Assembly (NCBI RefSeq): GCF_036417355.1
Contig: NZ_CP143889.1
Location: forward strand, 558,001 to 622,000
Source: Akkermansia sp. RCC_12PD
GTDB taxonomy: Bacteria; Verrucomicrobiota; Verrucomicrobiia; Verrucomicrobiales; Akkermansiaceae
Reading direction: 5' to 3'
DNA length: 64,000 nucleotides
Each line of letters begins with the position of its first letter. The first letter of the stretch is position 1. The translations under genes and the position numbers were made by a program. Shown here one piece after another: positions 61,135 to 64,000 of the stretch. Below the pieces are notes generated by a model. That model saw only the letters and a program-made list of their open reading frames with translations, was not told where the DNA came from and did no database searches.

Positions 61135-62196
61135 ATGAGACAGATGGCAGGTTCTGTTCTGCTCGCGTCCGTGACGGCCCTCATGGCGGTTCCGCTGGCA
61201 AACGCGGAGGAGAGAACGATGCGACTTACAGAAGAAGAAAAACAGGAACTGAGGGAAGCGAACGGACGCTTGCTTTCCCTCACTTTCCGCTTCCTGTATG
61301 ACTCCTGGCCTCTGGACATCATGTCTCCCGGAAAAATGCAGGAGGAATTCAACTCCATCCTGCAATGCTACCAAATGATGGAGCAATTCCGGGAAACGGG
61401 CAGGCTCCTTCTTCAGGCTCCCGACCGCAACACGCCCTTGCATCTCTGCATCGCCATGGGCCTGAACAAGCTGGCCGTCCGGATGATAGAAGCGGGAGCC
61501 CCAGTCAATGCCCAGACCGTTTTTCCGCATAACGGCACGAAGGAACCCGGGGATACGCCCCTCATCTGGGCATGTTCGGCGGGCATTTACCAGGACTCAT
61601 CAGCCGTGGACAGGCTTCCCGTAGTCCGAGCCCTCCTCAATCACGGGGCAGACCCCGATCTCCCGGGACCGGGAGGCACTACCCCCTTCATGTGGGCCGC
61701 CGCCCTGACCAACTCCGACCCTGAACAGGAAAAAATCGCCTTGGCCCTGCTGGATGCCGGCAGCCCAGACCTCAAGCGCAGGCTAAACGCCCATACGCGC
61801 GGAGTAGGGTTCTCCAGCCTTTCCACCGCCATTTTCAAACGGCTGATCCAGGCAGGCTGCGATGTGAACGAACGTTTCTTTGCCAGCAAGCAATCTCCAC
61901 TCCACTTGGTCTGCGCCAGGGAAGAACCTCCGGAACGACTGATTCCTCTCATTGAACTCCTCATCAAGGCGGGTGCGGACCCCAACCAACTGGATGTGGA
62001 CGGTCTGACGCCGCTGATGGCATGCAATTCCCCGGAAATAGCCGTCCGCCTCATGAACAACGGCGCCAATCCCTCTCTCCGCAACGAAGATGGCCAGACG
62101 ACCTATGACTTCCACATGAAAAACGGGTATCGGGAAATTGCGGAAGCCATCAAGAAATGGCAGTCGGCACAGAAAAAAACTGCACAGGACCAGTAA
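61135..62196 (+). CDS. Secreted ankyrin-repeat protein
   Basis: A 353-residue protein with a Sec signal (QMAGSVLLASVTALMAVPLANA). After a linker of about 60 residues come ankyrin repeats: NTPLHLCIAMGLNKLAVRMIEAGAPVN, GDTPLIWACSAGIYQDSSA..VRALLNHGADPDLPG, GTTPFMWAAALTNSDPEQEKIALALLDAGSP, QSPLHLVCARE..PLIELLIKAGADPNQLD and a final GLTPLMACNSPEIAVRLMNNGANPSLRNEDG. The repeats probably bind a protein partner in the periplasm or outside; partner unknown. The start is supported by the promoter 6 bases upstream. Confidence 0.88.
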   Translation: MRQMAGSVLLASVTALMAVPLANAEERTMRLTEEEKQELREANGRLLSLTFRFLYDSWPLDIMSPGKMQEEFNSILQCYQMMEQFRETGRLLLQAPDRNTPLHLCIAMGLNKLAVRMIEAGAPVNAQTVFPHNGTKEPGDTPLIWACSAGIYQDSSAVDRLPVVRALLNHGADPDLPGPGGTTPFMWAAALTNSDPEQEKIALALLDAGSPDLKRRLNAHTRGVGFSSLSTAIFKRLIQAGCDVNERFFASKQSPLHLVCAREEPPERLIPLIELLIKAGADPNQLDVDGLTPLMACNSPEIAVRLMNNGANPSLRNEDGQTTYDFHMKNGYREIAEAIKKWQSAQKKTAQDQ

Positions 62197-62545
62197 AACA
62201 CGGCATTTCGCGCTCATTCGCTCATACCGCAGAAAATGAAGCCGTAATCTCCCAAACGGAAAAGCTCCCGCAGACAACATTCAAACCGCCTGTCCTTCTT
62301 CCCTTCCGTTTACAGGGAAACATCCAAAAACAGGACAAATACCCATCCCCATGCGGACCTGGCTGTAAACAGGCAATCCTTGAAGCAACTTTCCGGAAAA
62401 TTCAAATATTTCCAGAAAAATTTAAGAAAACATATAACGGCCCCATCCACAATGTCCATGATGCCCCGGCGGACGGCTGCTTGAACAGCCCAAAAAAAGC
62501 CGCCTCCCCGGACGGGAGACGGCTTTGAAAAGGAAAAGCGGTTCT
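62197..62545. other. Intergenic region before the sugar porter terminator
   Basis: About 350 bases. The right end holds the sugar-porter terminator; the rest is AT-richer than its neighbours and shows no gene or clear signal. Confidence 0.5.
62491..62527 (-). terminator. Intrinsic terminator of the sugar porter gene
   Basis: On the minus strand AGCCG..CTCC and GGAG..CGGCT arms form a stem followed by seven T (62492-62498), about 20 bases beyond the stop. Confidence 0.75.
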
Positions 62546-64000
62546 TTATTCTTCCGCTTCAATCCCTTCACCGATCATCTTGAGATCTTCCGGCATCTTG
62601 CCTGTAGCAAAATAACCTTCAATTTCTTCAAGAGAACGGCCCTTGGTTTCAGGCAGGAAGAAAGCCACCGTGATGAAGTACAGCACCGTAATGCCGCCCA
62701 GCGTAAAGAACACGCCGGAATAGCCGCAGCTTCCCACCCACGGGAGGAAGGAACCGGCAATCACCGTGGACACAAGCTGGTTGATCAGCAGAGCAATCGC
62801 CATGCCGTTGGAACGGATGCGGGCAGGCATCAGCTCGGACAGGGCCAGCCAGACACAAACGCCCGGACCCGTCGCATAAAAGGCGATGAAGATGATGAAG
62901 AAGGCAGTGACGCCCCAGCCCACCGAGGAATCCGGCTTTTCACCCAACTCCGCCTTCAGGATGGAAACGGGCTTCATGGCATAGCCGTCCTTGCCGGCTA
63001 CGACCATCTTGTTGGTGGAATCCGGCACCGCCTTGATGACGGCCAGGGAGGCTTTGTCCTCTTCCTTCTTGATATCCTTGGGATCCTTCGTCAATTCGGA
63101 AAACTCCACGACGGAAAGCTGCGTGGAAGAACCCATCAGGAACTGATACCATGCAGGATTGGCTTCCAGCTGGTCGTAAGTGATGATCAGCTGCATCCTG
63201 TTGATATCCTTGTCCGCCATGCCATTCTTGGAAAGCAGATCCTTGACGAATGTGGAATCGGGCGTACGTTCCAGCTGCAGCGTACGGATGCTGTCCACTT
63301 CCTTGCCTTCTTCAAACTGCTTCTGGACGGAGGGGCTCTGCTGCGCCAGCAGGGCAGCCACGTCGGAAGTCACGTCCTTGCGGGCCTCTTCCACATTATT
63401 GAACAGGAAACCGGTGCCAAGCAGGCCCACCACAATACCGGCCGTGCCGATCTTGAGCAGGAACTTGCGGCCCTTGCGGTCCACCAGCATCATGGCGACG
63501 ATGGTCATCAGGCAGTTCACCACCTTGATGGTGAAATCCGCCCAGTTGGCGGTCGTGCCTTCCAGGCCGGCCTGCTGGAATACCTTCACGGAATAGTTCA
63601 GCACGGAGTTGATACCCGTAGCCTGCGTGAATGCCAGAACAAGAACCGCCAGAATAAAGGGATATACATACTTGCGCTGAAGAAGGGACTCGCCGGAGGA
63701 ACTCTGCTTCTTCAGCTCTTCCGCCTTCAGCTTCTCTTCCTCTTCAATGTGAACCATTTCATCAAACACCTCCTGGGCGCGCACTTCCCCATAACTGCGG
63801 ACGAGTACGGCCATGGCCTTATCCTTGCGGCCACGTCGGAACAAATAACGGGGGGATTCGCTCAAACGGAAGGAGCCGAAAAACAGGAACAGGCCGGGAA
63901 TGGCGCACACCCAGAAAATGGCCTGCCAGGCAAACACCTTTGCGGAAGCCAGTTCTTCTTCGCTCACGCCGGAATCCTCCACGCCACCCACGTATTTGGC
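62546..64000 (-). CDS. Sugar porter family MFS transporter (partial; N-terminus outside window)
   Basis: At least 484 residues visible; the frame stays open to the window edge, so the first helices are missing. Signatures of the SP family are GSFRLSESPRYLFRRGR (PESPR), FTQATGINSVLNYSVKVFQ (helix 7 QxxG-N sugar-binding region), VDRKGRKFLLK, and ELMPARIRSNGMAIA, then FFLPETKGRSLEEIEG (PETKG) near the C-terminus. An unusual insertion of about 150 residues lies between the helices after GTGFLFNNVEEARKDV and before SSVGWGVTAFFIIFIAF; it is charged and probably extracytoplasmic. The porter likely imports a hexose or pentose by H+ symport. Confidence 0.88.
   Translation of the reverse strand, partial: AKYVGGVEDSGVSEEELASAKVFAWQAIFWVCAIPGLFLFFGSFRLSESPRYLFRRGRKDKAMAVLVRSYGEVRAQEVFDEMVHIEEEEKLKAEELKKQSSSGESLLQRKYVYPFILAVLVLAFTQATGINSVLNYSVKVFQQAGLEGTTANWADFTIKVVNCLMTIVAMMLVDRKGRKFLLKIGTAGIVVGLLGTGFLFNNVEEARKDVTSDVAALLAQQSPSVQKQFEEGKEVDSIRTLQLERTPDSTFVKDLLSKNGMADKDINRMQLIITYDQLEANPAWYQFLMGSSTQLSVVEFSELTKDPKDIKKEEDKASLAVIKAVPDSTNKMVVAGKDGYAMKPVSILKAELGEKPDSSVGWGVTAFFIIFIAFYATGPGVCVWLALSELMPARIRSNGMAIALLINQLVSTVIAGSFLPWVGSCGYSGVFFTLGGITVLYFITVAFFLPETKGRSLEEIEGYFATGKMPEDLKMIGEGIEAEE

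Overview
The window looks like chromosome of a Gram-negative, mucin-degrading Verrucomicrobiota bacterium, most likely Akkermansia or a close relative. This is inferred from the combination of moderately high GC, secreted multidomain glycosidases aimed at mucin sugars (GH29, GH20, GH84), lipid A and heptose genes (lpxD, hldE, gmhA, gmhB), a multihaem c-type cytochrome with TPRs, an SLA1-like/thioredoxin protein and a lone prepilin. No rRNA, tRNA, CRISPR array or insertion sequence was seen. About 53 protein genes are supported.

Layout. 0-7 kb: thiE; a minus-strand group of octahaem-TPR cytochrome, thioredoxin-like protein and TetR regulator; two coupled CNNM/CorC-type membrane proteins. 7-15 kb: an accessory cluster (cyclophilin-like lipoprotein, DUF418, MFS exporter, DUF3737, EamA exporter, alpha/beta hydrolase) next to a divergent AraC regulator with a candidate operator. 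15-22.6 kb: pnp and rpsO, which are neighbours in many bacteria, are separated by a four-gene TetR-controlled tripartite efflux operon with a clear palindromic operator. 22.7-24.3 kb: acetyltransferase and L,D-transpeptidase. 24.3-32.4 kb: three coupled genes encoding an apparently complete phage large terminase, a 1,717-residue protein and a 433-residue helical protein, with no portal, capsid, tail or integrase. This is the most unusual locus here.

32.5-43 kb: truA, nadD, an M23 peptidase, a fucosidase, a lone prepilin, rph, a phosphodiesterase-like protein with altered metal ligands, and a GH20 hexosaminidase. 43-49 kb: a c-di-AMP synthesis operon (cdaA, a 50-residue CdaR-like peptide, bioD), a frameshifted M28 peptidase, panC with a LolD-like ATPase, and skp-lpxD. 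49-52 kb: a sulfonate/nitrate-type ABC importer and a small membrane protein. 52.8-62 kb: a GH84 hexosaminidase, the hldE-gmhA-gmhB heptose operon, rpsU, hemL and a secreted ankyrin protein. The window ends inside a sugar porter gene.

Functional links. GH29, GH20 and GH84 would remove fucose and N-acetylhexosamine from mucin glycans, and the sugar porter may import released hexoses. lpxD, skp and the heptose operon serve outer-membrane and LPS assembly. pnp and rph serve RNA turnover.

Expression. Many recognisable sigma70-like promoters lie very close to their start codons: 6 bases between the -10 box and ATG for cdaA, the M28 peptidase and the ankyrin gene, and 7-11 for five others. This suggests frequent leaderless or near-leaderless mRNAs. 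It also helps choose several start codons. All functional calls come from reading motifs and context; no database search was run.
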